A DNA stretch of 64,000 nucleotides from Mycobacterium sp. GA-0227b. Lineage in GTDB: Bacteria > Actinomycetota > Actinomycetes > Mycobacteriales > Mycobacteriaceae. Shown here piece by piece: positions 19,857 through 28,428 of this stretch. The position numbers and the translations under genes were made by a program. The first letter of the stretch is position 1, and the number at the start of each line of letters is the position of its first letter. A model generated the notes under the pieces. It was not told the DNA's origin. It worked only from the letters and a program-made list of their open reading frames with translations, and made no database searches. The stretch is taken from the NCBI RefSeq assembly GCF_001499855.1, contig NZ_LQIK01000023.1, positions 1 through 64,000 of the forward strand. The letters run 5' to 3'.

Positions 19857-20771
19857 CTACATCAGACGGTCGGCCAGTCGGCGCGTCCACAACACCAGGA
19901 TGCCGGCCAGCACTATCGCGACGAGGTTCAACGCCAGTTGCGCAGTGGACTTGGCCGCGATGTCCCAATCGCCGACCGTCGCGGCGACGACGGCGAAACC
20001 GGCGGCGGGAACCGTCATCACCGAGATGAAAACACCAACGAGCGCGGCGGATTTCGACGAGATCAGCGACAGCATGCCCGCAGTGCCCGCGAGGAAGGCC
20101 ACGACGAATGACAGCGGACCGACCTGAAAGATGAAGTCGACCTGGTCCAGTTCGCTGATGCTGCGTACCGTGATCCAGCCGATCGCCTCGCCCGCAAGCA
20201 CCACGAGCGCGGTGACGAGCATCGCCGCGGGAAACCCGACCAGCAGTGCGACCGCCGCTCGTCGCGCGAGATACCCCCGACGGCGCACCAGTGAGACCGC
20301 AAGCGCGGCCAGCGGGCCGAACTCAGGGCCCAGCACCGTCGCACCCACGACAGTCACCGGCGAGTCGGTCACCACGCCGATCGATGCGATCAGACACGCC
20401 ACGCACAAGAAGGCCAGGAATGTGACGTTCAGCGTCGACTCCTCGCGGGTGCGGACCGCCAGCTCGTCCCACACCACGGCGTCGGCGGGGTCGCCCTCGG
20501 CCTCGTCCTCGGCGCGGTAGGCGCGAGCGGAGAGGACGGTGTCGACGAAGTCGAGCGTGATGGCCCCACGGTCCTTGACCCGTAACGCCTTCAACGCGCC
20601 GACGACGTCGTTGGCCGACTCTCTGGCGATGTCGGCGGTGATCTCGTCACCGCGTGGTTCGACCGCGGCATCGCGGTGGATCACGATGTGGGTGACGCCC
20701 GGGTTGTCTCGGAGAACCGCCATGACCGCGTCGCGCTGATCGGTCGGCGAGATCACGCGCAGATGCAGCAC
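19857..20771 (-). CDS. DUF389-family membrane protein
   Basis: A 304-residue protein with an N-terminal ACT-like cytoplasmic domain (MLHLRVISPTDQRDAVMAVLRDNPGVTHIVIH, residues 1-90) and five to six membrane helices from about residue 115 onward, including LNVTFLAFLCVACLIASIGVVTDSP and VVGATVLGPEFGPLAALAVSLV. The VLGPEFGP loop is the DUF389 hallmark. The function is unknown. It diverges from the MmcQ/YjbR-like gene with 32 nt between the starts. Confidence 0.85.
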   Translation of the reverse strand: MLHLRVISPTDQRDAVMAVLRDNPGVTHIVIHRDAAVEPRGDEITADIARESANDVVGALKALRVKDRGAITLDFVDTVLSARAYRAEDEAEGDPADAVVWDELAVRTREESTLNVTFLAFLCVACLIASIGVVTDSPVTVVGATVLGPEFGPLAALAVSLVRRRGYLARRAAVALLVGFPAAMLVTALVVLAGEAIGWITVRSISELDQVDFIFQVGPLSFVVAFLAGTAGMLSLISSKSAALVGVFISVMTVPAAGFAVVAATVGDWDIAAKSTAQLALNLVAIVLAGILVLWTRRLADRLM

Positions 20772-20803
20772 ACCGGCACACTAGCGACTGGAACAATGCC
20801 CTC

Positions 20804-21178
20804 GTGGCGACATGGACGGACGTGGGCCGCATCGTCGCGGGCCTCCCCGAGACGAGCGAGACCTCGCCGCGCACATGGCGGGTCCGCAAGAAGTTGATCG
20901 TGTGGGAACGCCCGCTGCGCAAAGCCGACTACGACGCGCTCAGGGCGGATGCACCCGAAGGCGACATTCTGGGCGCCCGCGTCGCCGACGAGGGCGTGAA
21001 ATACGCGTTGATCGCCGACGACCCTGCCGTCTACTTCACCACGCCGCACTTCGACGGGTATCCGGCCGTGCTGGTCCGCCTGGCGGCGATCGCGGTCGAG
21101 GAACTGACCGAACTCGTCACCGAGGCGTGGTTGGCCCAGGCTCCCAAGACATTGGTGAAGGCGTTCCTGGCCGATTAG
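20804..21178 (+). CDS. MmcQ/YjbR-family protein
   Basis: A 124-residue protein of the CyaY-like MmcQ/YjbR fold: TWTDVGRIVAGLPETSETSPRTWRVRKKLIVWERPL, DEGVKYALIADDPAVYFTTPHFDGYPAVLVRLAAIAVEELTELVTEAWLAQAPKTL. The DGYPAVLVRL strand and WLAQAPK C-terminal motif are diagnostic. The family is often labelled a DNA-binding protein, but the biochemical role is weakly supported. It starts with GTG and ends 21 nt before the methyltransferase gene. Confidence 0.85.
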   Translation: MATWTDVGRIVAGLPETSETSPRTWRVRKKLIVWERPLRKADYDALRADAPEGDILGARVADEGVKYALIADDPAVYFTTPHFDGYPAVLVRLAAIAVEELTELVTEAWLAQAPKTLVKAFLAD

Positions 21179-21199
21179 TCCGTGCGCGAGGATGACCGC

Positions 21200-22289
21200 A
21201 TGGCAACGAAGATTCCACCGGCGGGGGTCGTCAAGGCGGTGGATCGCATACGCCACCACCTGGCGCAGCTGCATCGCAAGCTGACGCCCGCGCCGATCGC
21301 ACTCATGGAAATGATCTTGGCGACCTGGTTCTCGCAGGCCATCACCGCGGCCGCGCAACTCGGTATCGCCGACGCGCTGGCTGAGCGCCCGCTGACCCGC
21401 GACGAGCTGGCGCGCGAAATCGGCGCGGACCCCGACGCCGTCGGCCGCCTGATGCGGGCGCTGATCAGCCGTGGCGTGTTCAAGCAGAACCGCGACGGGC
21501 GATTCGCGCTCAACCCTCTCGGCGAGGCACTACGCGCCGACGCGGAGGTGTCGATGAAAGGTGCGGCGCTGTTCTTCGGCTCACGTCAGCACCGTGAGCA
21601 TTGGACGTATCTGTCCGAATCGGTCCGCAGCGGCAAGCCGTGGGCGCCCGTACTGCGCGGCAAGGAGTTCTTCCAATACCTCGAGGACGAACCTGAGTTC
21701 GCGGCGTTGTTCAACGGCGCCATGACCAGTACGTCGGACATGACCGAGGCGGCGCTGTCCGCCGCATACGACTTCAGCCGGTTCGGCGTCATCGCCGATG
21801 TCGGCGGCGGACAGGGCGGGCTACTCGCCGGCGTTCTCGCCAAGGCACCGCAGGCGCGGGGCGCTCTTCGACTTGCCGAAGGTGGTCGAGGGGGCACCCG
21901 CGCTGCTCACCCAACGTGGCGTCGCCGACCGGGTGGTGGTCGAACCCGGCTCGTTCTTCGAGAGTGCGCCCGCCGGGGTCGACGCGTATCTGATGAAAAA
22001 CGTCATCCACGACTGGGCCGACGAGGACGCCGTCAAGATCCTGCGCAACATTCACGCCGCCGCCACCCCGAACGCCAAGCTCCTGCTGTTCGAACTGGTG
22101 ATCCCCAACCACAATCGCGAATTCATCGGCAAGCTCATCGACATGGAGATGCTGTTGTTGGCCGGCGCCAAGGAACGTACCGCGGACCAATGGCGAGACC
22201 TGTTGTTGCAAGCGGGATTTCGGCTGACCCGCATCGTCCCCAGCGCGTCGCCGCTGAGCATCATCGAGGCCGAGATCGCGCCAGCCTGA
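21200..22289 (+). pseudogene. SAM-dependent O-methyltransferase, frameshifted
   Basis: The N-terminal part (about 220 residues) has the dimerisation helices and winged helix of hydroxyneurosporene/acetylserotonin-type O-methyltransferases, ending in the SAM motif IADVGGGQGGLLAGVLAKAP. The frame then becomes Arg-rich noise, while the expected continuation FDLPKVVEGAPALL through DAYLMKNVIHDWADEDAVKILRNI to the end is in the next frame. The break is at about 21857-21866 (GCGCGGGGCGCTC). Losing 2 nt from a GCGCGC run, or gaining a G in the G-run, would explain it. AGGA 7 nt before the ATG supports the start. It may be a true lesion or a sequencing error. Confidence 0.8.
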
Positions 22290-22740
22290 CGCCCAGTTCC
22301 TCGGCGGGTACGTCGTGTCCGTCGGCGCAGCGGATCGCCACCGTCGCCGGTGCGCCGCAGTTCTTGTGCGTCAGTTGCAGCGGCGTCGGCTTGCCGAGAT
22401 GGCGCTGACCCCACTCGAACATCGCCCAGACAACGGGCATGAAGTCACGGCCGGCGTCGGTCAGCACGTATTCGTCGCGGCTGCGCTGACCGGGTTCGCG
22501 GTACGGCCGACGGCTCAACAGTCCGGCGTCCACCAGGTCGGACAGCCGGGCTGACGCCGCGGCCTTCGTGATGCCGACGCGGCGACAGAACTCCTCGAAA
22601 CGAGTTGTGCCGTAATACGCCTCACGCATGATGAGGATCGCCGATTTGGTGCCGACCAACTCCATAGTCTTCTCGATCTTGCACACGCCGACGGCCGACC
22701 AGGCGTCGCGGTCGGCGAGTGTGCCCTGCAACACATTCAC
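22261..22740 (-). CDS. HxlR-family winged-helix regulator
   Basis: A 159-residue regulator with KIEKTMELVGTKSAILIMREAYYGTTRFEEFCRRVGITKAAASARLSDLVDAGLLSRRPYREPGQRSRDEYVLTDAGRDFMPVVWAMFEWGQRHL, a standard HxlR domain. A Cys sits at the start (VGVCKIEKTM), as in redox-sensing members, and CGAPATVAIRC near the C-terminus adds two more, so redox or metal sensing is possible. The GTG start is chosen because the upstream in-frame extension crosses the operator. Its end overlaps the methyltransferase end by 29 nt; it diverges from the thiolase. Confidence 0.85.
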   Translation of the reverse strand: MNVLQGTLADRDAWSAVGVCKIEKTMELVGTKSAILIMREAYYGTTRFEEFCRRVGITKAAASARLSDLVDAGLLSRRPYREPGQRSRDEYVLTDAGRDFMPVVWAMFEWGQRHLGKPTPLQLTHKNCGAPATVAIRCADGHDVPAEELGVRLARSRPR

Positions 22741-22769
22741 GGAATTCCCCCATTCCTGAGTTGTCACCA

Positions 22770-22798
22770 CTATACCCAGGTGGTATAGCTGGGTATAG
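22770..22798. promoter_or_regulatory. HxlR-type operator between regulator and thiolase
   Basis: CTATACCCAG and CTGGGTATAG form a perfect 10-bp inverted repeat around a 9-nt spacer that itself contains GGTATAG. Three copies of a (C)TATACC/GGTATAG unit result, with nested dyads CTATACC-N5-GGTATAG. It lies 30 nt upstream of the HxlR start and 36 nt upstream of the thiolase start, where a regulator could control both. Confidence 0.7.
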
Positions 22799-22834
22799 AA
22801 GGCTTTACTCAGAGTTGAGTCATAGGAGGCAGCA

Positions 22835-24017
22835 ATGTCGGCATTCGGCGGTCGCGACGCGGTCATCGTGGGAGCGGTTCGCACCCCCCATCGGAAAGGG
22901 CAAGCCCAGCGGCGCGCTGCACGACGTGCTGCCCGTCGATCTGCTCGCACACAGCCTCACAGAACTGATGGCCAGGACCGGTGTCGAACCAGCGCAGATC
23001 GACGACGTCATCGCCGGCGCGGTCACCCAGGTCGGCGACCAGGCGGTCAACATCGCGCGCAACGCGGTGCTCGCCGCGAACTTTCCCGAAACGGTGCCCG
23101 GCACCACGATCGACCGTCAGTGCGGCAGCAGCCAGCAGGCCATCCACTTCGCCGCCCAGGGCGTAATCTCCGGCGCCTACGACATTGTGGTCGCCGCCGG
23201 CGTCGAGTCGATGTCGCGGGCACCCATGGGTTCCAGCGTGCTTCCCGGCAGTGACCCGTTCGGGGCGATGGCGCAGCGTTATCCCGAAGGCCTTGTGCCG
23301 CAGGGCATCAGCGCCGAGCTCATCGCCGCCAGGTGGGGATTCTCTCGTCGGCAGCTCGACGAGTTCTCCGCCGGCAGCCATGAGAAGGCCGCGGCCGCGA
23401 CCAAGGAGGGCCGGCTCGACAACGAGCTGAGCCCGATCGCCGGACTCACCACCGACGAGATCATCCGTCCCGGCACCACCGTTGACACGCTGGCCGCGCT
23501 GAAGCCGGCGTTCTACAACCCCGCCTACGAGCAGCGCTTCCCGCAGATCGGCTGGGAGATCACCCCGGGCAACTCGTCGCCGCTGTCGGACGGCAGCGCC
23601 GCGGTGCTGATCACCACCAGCGAGGTGGCCGGGCGTCTCGGCTTGCGTCCACTTGCCCGCATCCACTCGATGACCGTCGTCGGCTCCGATCCGCTCTACA
23701 TGCTGACCGGTGTCATTCCCGCGACGGAGAAGGTGCTGCAGCGCGCCGGGCTGACACTCGCCGACATCGACCTGTTCGAGGTCAACGAGGCGTTCGCGCC
23801 CGTCGTCCTTGCCTGGGCCCAGGACACCGGCGCCGATCTGGCCAAGACCAACGTCAACGGCGGTGCCATCGCGATCGGCCATCCGCTGGGTGCCAGCGGT
23901 GCGCGCATCATGACGACGATGGTCAACGCACTCGAGCAGCGCGGCGGCCGCTACGCCCTGCAGACGATGTGCGAGGGCGGCGGTATGGCCAACGCCACCA
24001 TCATCGAACGTCTTTGA
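22835..24017 (+). pseudogene. Acetyl-CoA acetyltransferase (thiolase), frameshifted near the N-terminus
   Basis: The start MSAFGGRDAVIVGAVRTP follows an excellent AGGAGG ribosome binding site. After codon 18 the frame is lost, and the expected IGKGKPSGALHDVLPVDLLAHSL continues in the next frame to a normal end. The break is a run of six C at 22884-22889; five would restore a 393-residue thiolase. Catalytic elements are then all present: Cys96 in DRQCGSSQQA, NEAFAPV, the His of IAIGHPLGASGAR and the Cys of TMCEGGGM. A homopolymer run makes sequencing error or phase-variable slippage possible. It lies divergent to HxlR and 36 nt before an SDR gene. Confidence 0.82.
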
Positions 24018-24053
24018 TCATGCGGTCTGGGCCTGCCTGAATAATCGAGAGCC

Positions 24054-24845
24054 ATGCGGGCCATCGTCACCGGCGGTAACAGCGGCGTCGGCAAGGCCAC
24101 CGCGGCGGCGTTGGCGGCCTCGGGCCACGATGTCCTGATCGCCTGCCGCGATGTCGACAAGGCGGTCCGGGCAGCCGACGCAATGACCGGTCATGTCGAG
24201 GTGGCCGCCCTCGATCTCGGCGACCTCGCCAGTGTTCGGACGTTCGCCGAATCGGTGGAAACCGTCGACGTGCTGGTGAACAACGCCGGCGTGATGGGCA
24301 TGCCGCTGACGCGCACCACCGACGGTTTCGAGTCGCACATCGGCATCAACCACCTCGGCCACTTCGCGTTGACCTGTCTGCTTGCCGATCGCATCACCGA
24401 CCGGGTGATCTCGGTGGCCAGCGCGACGTATCTGTTCAGCAGGCTGCACCTCGAGGACCTCAACTGGCAGCGTCGCAAGTACTCGAAGTGGAGCGCCTAT
24501 GGCGAGTCCAAGCTCGCCAACCTTCTGTTCGTCGCGGAGTTGGCGCGGCGCGGCGTGCGCGCCTACGCGACGGATCCCGGCGCCACCGACACCGACATCA
24601 CCCGTTCCCTCGGGATGGGCGAGCACCGGCGGATCCGGCGCCTGATGCACACCCCCGCCCAGGGTGCTCGCGCCATTCTGCAGGCGGTCACGGCCGACCT
24701 GCCCAGCGGCACCTATCTGGCGCCGCGCTTCAACCAGTTCGGACCACCGAGGGTGACGCGGTTGCGCCCGAAGGCGGTCGATCCGGTGACGGCCCGCCGG
24801 CTGTGGGAGCTGTCGGCCGAGCTCACGGGGTGCGACCGGGCTTAG
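24054..24845 (+). CDS. Short-chain dehydrogenase/reductase
   Basis: A 263-residue SDR of the WW-domain oxidoreductase/retinol-dehydrogenase-like type. The cofactor motif is [10 protein letters not shown] at residues 6-15; CRDVDKA suggests NADP preference, [12 protein letters not shown] follows, and the catalytic pair is Tyr149 and Lys153 in [24 protein letters not shown] and [13 protein letters not shown] are also typical. It follows the thiolase by 36 nt and probably shares its promoter. Its end overlaps the convergent aspS by 4 nt. Confidence 0.88.
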   Translation: MRAIVTGGNSGVGKATAAALAASGHDVLIACRDVDKAVRAADAMTGHVEVAALDLGDLASVRTFAESVETVDVLVNNAGVMGMPLTRTTDGFESHIGINHLGHFALTCLLADRITDRVISVASATYLFSRLHLEDLNWQRRKYSKWSAYGESKLANLLFVAELARRGVRAYATDPGATDTDITRSLGMGEHRRIRRLMHTPAQGARAILQAVTADLPSGTYLAPRFNQFGPPRVTRLRPKAVDPVTARRLWELSAELTGCDRA

Positions 24846-26632
24846 CCGTTCTTGTCGTCGGCCTTCGGTTTGGCGTCGATGCCGGATTCCTTGCGCTGCT
24901 GCGCGGTGATCGGCGCGGGTGCACCGGTCAGCGGGTCGACACCACCGCCGGACTTCGGGAACGCGATCACTTCGCGGATCGAATCCGCCCCCGCCAGCAA
25001 CGCCGTGGTGCGGTCCCATCCGAATGCCAGCCCGCCGTGCGGCGGCGCGCCAAAGCTGAACGCCTCCAACAGGAATCCGAACTTCTCTTCGGCCTCGGCC
25101 TTGTCCAATCCCATCACCGCGAACACTCGCTCCTGAATGTCGCGGCGGTGGATACGGATTGAGCCTCCGCCGATCTCGTTGCCGTTGCACACCACGTCGT
25201 AGGCGTCGGCCAGCACACTGCCCGGGTCGCTCTCGATGCGGTCCTCGAACTCCGGCTTGGGCGCGGTGAACGCGTGGTGCACCGCGGTCCACGCACCGGA
25301 TCCGACCGCGACGTCGCCGTGCGCCGTCGCGTCATCGGCGGGCTCGAACAGCGGCGGGTCCACGATCCAGGTGAACGCCCACACGTTCGGGTCGATCATG
25401 TCCAACCGCTTGGCGATCTCGATGCGCACAGCGCCCAGCAGCGCCCGCGAACTCTTCGCCGGGCCGGCGGAGAAGAACACACAGTCGCCCGGCGATGCGC
25501 CGACATGGGCGGCCAGGCCGTCGCGTTCGGCGTCGGACAGGTTCTTGGCGACCGGGCCGCCGAGCGTGCCGTCCTCACCGATGAGCACGTAGGCCAGCCC
25601 CCGGTGACCGCGCTGCTTGGCGAAGTCCTGCCAGGCGTCCAGCGTGCGTCGGGGTTGAGTTGCGCCGCCGGGCATGACGACGGCCCCGACGTACGGCGCC
25701 TGAAACACCCGGAACGGAGTGTCCCTGAAGTACTCGGTGCACTCGACGAGTTCGAGTCCGAAGCGCAAATCGGGTTTGTCCGAACCGAATCGGCTCATCG
25801 CATCGGCGTACGTCATCCTCGGCAACGGCAGGGGCACGTCGTAGCCGATCAACCGCCACAGCGCGGCGACGATCTCCTCGGATACCGCGATCACGTCCTC
25901 GGCGTCGACGAAGCTCATCTCCAGATCCAGCTGGGTGAACTCCGGCTGACGGTCGGCGCGGAAGTCCTCGTCGCGGTAGCAGCGCGCAATCTGGTAGTAG
26001 CGCTCCATGCCCGCCACCATCAGCAGCTGCTTGAACAGCTGCGGGCTCTGCGGCAGGGCGTAGAACGACCCCGGCTGCAGCCGGGCTGGCACCAGGAAGT
26101 CGCGGGCGCCCTCCGGCGTCGAACGCGTCATCGTCGGCGTCTCGATCTCGACGAAGTCGTGACGCGCAAGCACTTCACGGGCGGCGGCATTCACCTTGGA
26201 GCGCAACCGAATCGCGTGGCCCGGACCGTCGCGGCGCAGGTCGAGATAGCGGTACTTGAGCCGCGCCTCCTCGCCGGCCTGTTCGTCGAGCTGGAACGGC
26301 AGTGGTGCGCTCTCCCCCAGCACGGTCAACGACGTCGCGTTGACCTCGATCTCCCCGGTGGGGATCTCCGGGTTGGCGTTGCCTTCGGGGCGGACCTCCA
26401 CGACGCCGTCGACCGCGATGCAGAACTCGGCGCGCAACCGGTGCGCCGCCTCGAGCACCTGACCCTTTTCGAGGCCTTCGCGGAACACGACCTGCGAGAC
26501 CCCCGACGCGTCGCGCAGGTCGATGAAGATGACGCCACCGTGGTCGCGGCGGCGCGCCACCCAGCCGGCCAGCGTCACCTTCTGACCGGCGTCGGTGGGC
26601 CGCAACGATCCGGCGGCATGACTGCGCAACAC
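24842..26632 (-). CDS. aspS: Aspartyl-tRNA synthetase
   Basis: Class II synthetase; in mycobacteria, which lack AsnRS, it is usually non-discriminating and also makes Asp-tRNA-Asn for the GatCAB route. The 596-residue protein has an N-terminal OB anticodon-binding domain ([26 protein letters not shown]), motif 2 [26 protein letters not shown], the bacterial GAD insertion and motif 3 [12 protein letters not shown]. The GTG chosen has AGGAG 6 nt upstream and matches the usual start [11 protein letters not shown]; the frame is open 57 nt further upstream. Confidence 0.97.
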   Translation of the reverse strand: MLRSHAAGSLRPTDAGQKVTLAGWVARRRDHGGVIFIDLRDASGVSQVVFREGLEKGQVLEAAHRLRAEFCIAVDGVVEVRPEGNANPEIPTGEIEVNATSLTVLGESAPLPFQLDEQAGEEARLKYRYLDLRRDGPGHAIRLRSKVNAAAREVLARHDFVEIETPTMTRSTPEGARDFLVPARLQPGSFYALPQSPQLFKQLLMVAGMERYYQIARCYRDEDFRADRQPEFTQLDLEMSFVDAEDVIAVSEEIVAALWRLIGYDVPLPLPRMTYADAMSRFGSDKPDLRFGLELVECTEYFRDTPFRVFQAPYVGAVVMPGGATQPRRTLDAWQDFAKQRGHRGLAYVLIGEDGTLGGPVAKNLSDAERDGLAAHVGASPGDCVFFSAGPAKSSRALLGAVRIEIAKRLDMIDPNVWAFTWIVDPPLFEPADDATAHGDVAVGSGAWTAVHHAFTAPKPEFEDRIESDPGSVLADAYDVVCNGNEIGGGSIRIHRRDIQERVFAVMGLDKAEAEEKFGFLLEAFSFGAPPHGGLAFGWDRTTALLAGADSIREVIAFPKSGGGVDPLTGAPAPITAQQRKESGIDAKPKADDKNG

Positions 26633-26710
26633 TGAAAACTCCTGAGGAAATCGCCTGACGAGACAACTGCCCAAGTGTAGAGGGGGCAATTCCGCCGGTA
26701 CCTTGGCGCT

Positions 26711-27628
26711 GTGGATGAGCGCTCGCGCGGAGACCGTGTATCAGCCACCCGCATCGCGCTCGTCGGACCCGGTGCGATCGGGTCGACGGTCGCCGCCCTG
26801 CTGTACGCGGCCGGCCATCCGGTGACGCTGTGCGGTCGCACTCCGCGCGATTCGATCGAGGTCAGACCCGACGACCGGGAGCCGATCGTGGTGCCCGGCC
26901 CGGTGTTGACCGATCCCGCCGTCATCGACGAAGCGGTCGACGTGGTGTTGCTGGCGGTGAAGGACACGCAGAACGAGCAGGCCGCCGGGTGGCTGGCGAA
27001 GCTGTGCGACGAGCGCACGGTGGTGGCGGCGCTGCAGAACGGCGTCGAACAGGTCGAACGCGTCGGCCGGTACTGTCCCGGGTCGACCGTGGTGCCTACG
27101 GCCGTGTGGGTCTCGGCGGAGCCGACGCCGGACGGTCACATCCGGTTGCGGACCCAGGCGCGCCTCGTGCTTCCCGATACCGCCGCCGCCCGCGATCTGG
27201 CGGATCTATTCGCGGGTAGTGCCGTCACGATCGACACCGATCCGAACTTCGTCACCGCGGCCTGGCACAAGCTTCTGGTCAACGCGGTCGTCGGGTTCAT
27301 GGTGCTCAGCGGTCGGCGCGCGGGCATGTTCCGCCGCGACGACGTGGCCGTGCTGGCGCGACGCTATCTCGGCGAGTGCCTGGCCGTCGCGCGCGCCGAG
27401 GGAGCCAAGCTGGGCGACGAGGTGATCGACGAGATCGTCGACCTGCTAGCGAGGTCCCCGGAGGACATCACCACGTCGATCCTCACCGACCGCGAGGCGA
27501 ACCAGCGGTTGGAGTGGGACATCCGCAACGGCGTGATCGCCCGCAAGGCCGCTGAGCACGGGCTGCCCACCCCGATCAGCGACGTGCTGGTGCCGCTGCT
27601 GGCGGCGGCGAGCGACGGCCCCGGCTAG
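26711..27628 (+). CDS. Ketopantoate reductase-like NAD(P)-dependent oxidoreductase
   Basis: A 305-residue protein of the ApbA/PanE fold. The N-terminal Rossmann motif is [37 protein letters not shown] and [14 protein letters not shown] follow. The C-terminal helical domain starts at [28 protein letters not shown], with the conserved Lys, and has a family-typical [16 protein letters not shown] and [16 protein letters not shown]. It may be an authentic PanE (pantothenate synthesis) or a paralogue acting on another 2-oxoacid. The GTG used is the first of several possible starts. It is divergent from aspS. Confidence 0.85.
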   Translation: MDERSRGDRVSATRIALVGPGAIGSTVAALLYAAGHPVTLCGRTPRDSIEVRPDDREPIVVPGPVLTDPAVIDEAVDVVLLAVKDTQNEQAAGWLAKLCDERTVVAALQNGVEQVERVGRYCPGSTVVPTAVWVSAEPTPDGHIRLRTQARLVLPDTAAARDLADLFAGSAVTIDTDPNFVTAAWHKLLVNAVVGFMVLSGRRAGMFRRDDVAVLARRYLGECLAVARAEGAKLGDEVIDEIVDLLARSPEDITTSILTDREANQRLEWDIRNGVIARKAAEHGLPTPISDVLVPLLAAASDGPG

Positions 27629-27737
27629 CCGGGCGACGAACAAGCGGCGAGGCACGAGCCGGGTTATGGGGGCACCTCCCACGCGAAGCGTAGGGGGAAA
27701 GGCCGGCCATCAGACTAGACGCCGTCCTCTACTGTGT

Positions 27738-28241
27738 ATGGCCATGCAGTCATGTGAACGCGTCGACCTGGACTTCATCGAGAGCGCGCCGTTCCGATTC
27801 GTCAGCAGGGTCGACCTCACGATCACGCCCGAGCAGCTGTTCGAGGTGCTCGCCGATGCCGAGTCGTGGCCACACTGGGCGACGGTGATCACCAATGTCG
27901 AGTGGACCAGTCCCGAACCGCGTGGCATCGGCACGACGCGCACCGTGACGATGCGCGGGGGCATCGTCGGCGACGAGGAATTCCTGGCCTGGAACCCGTA
28001 CAGCCACATGGCGTTTCGGTTCAACGAGGCGTCCACCGGAAGTATCGCTGCGTTTGCGGAGGACTACCGGGTGGTGAAGACGCCGGGCGGCTGCCACCTG
28101 ACGTGGGTGATGGCGATGAAGCCGAAGGGCGTCGCCGCAAAGTTCGGGATGACGTTCGGGCGGCCCGTCATGGCCTGGATGTTCCAGAAGTTCCTCTACA
28201 ACCTGCGCGACTACTGCGCGAAACGGTTCGCCACGGTCTGA
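27738..28241 (+). CDS. SRPBCC-family (polyketide cyclase/dehydrase-like) protein
   Basis: A 167-residue START-like protein: FRFVSRVDLTITPEQLFEVLADAESWPHWATVITNVEWTSPEPRGIGTTRTVTMRGGIVGDEEFLAWNPYSHMAFRFNEA, then a long C-terminal helix with a FGRPVMAWMFQKFLYNLRDYCAKRF segment. Such proteins bind lipids or aromatic ligands in the helix-grip cavity; the ligand is unknown. Two ATGs, 6 nt apart, are possible. A TACTGT -10-like element just upstream favours the second one as a near-leaderless start. Its place after the PanE-like gene matches the M. tuberculosis Rv2573-Rv2574 order. Confidence 0.82.
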   Translation: MAMQSCERVDLDFIESAPFRFVSRVDLTITPEQLFEVLADAESWPHWATVITNVEWTSPEPRGIGTTRTVTMRGGIVGDEEFLAWNPYSHMAFRFNEASTGSIAAFAEDYRVVKTPGGCHLTWVMAMKPKGVAAKFGMTFGRPVMAWMFQKFLYNLRDYCAKRFATV

Positions 28242-28376
28242 TCCGCGCCGGCGCGTGTTGCTGATCCGCGTCGTTGCGGCACACGAAGTCGCGCTGTGGA
28301 CACCGAGCTGTCGCACCGGACCTCAGTAGTCACAGCTTTCGACGTTTGGAGACCCGCCCCTCGCACTCTTCCTGCG

Positions 28377-28399
28377 AGACGTCGATCGGTGTGACGTCT
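28377..28399 (-). terminator. Weak inverted repeat between convergent genes
   Basis: AGACGTC and GACGTCT form a 7-bp inverted repeat with a 9-nt spacer, 30 nt beyond the esterase stop and 136 nt beyond the SRPBCC stop. There is no T-tract. It is the only clear dyad in this 187-nt gap, and its role as a terminator is tentative. Confidence 0.3.
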
Positions 28400-28428
28400 G
28401 AGTTGGAAGCGACGCAAAGCGGCGGGGC

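Noticed and set aside
21798..22289. The second methyltransferase frame as a separate gene
   Set aside because: Its first codons are out-of-frame noise; the meaningful sequence begins at FDLPKVVEG, the direct continuation of the upstream frame.
27661..27715. GC-rich imperfect hairpin between the PanE-like and SRPBCC genes as a mobile repeat
   Set aside because: Only one clear copy is in the window and pairing is interrupted; not enough to call a repeat family or terminator.
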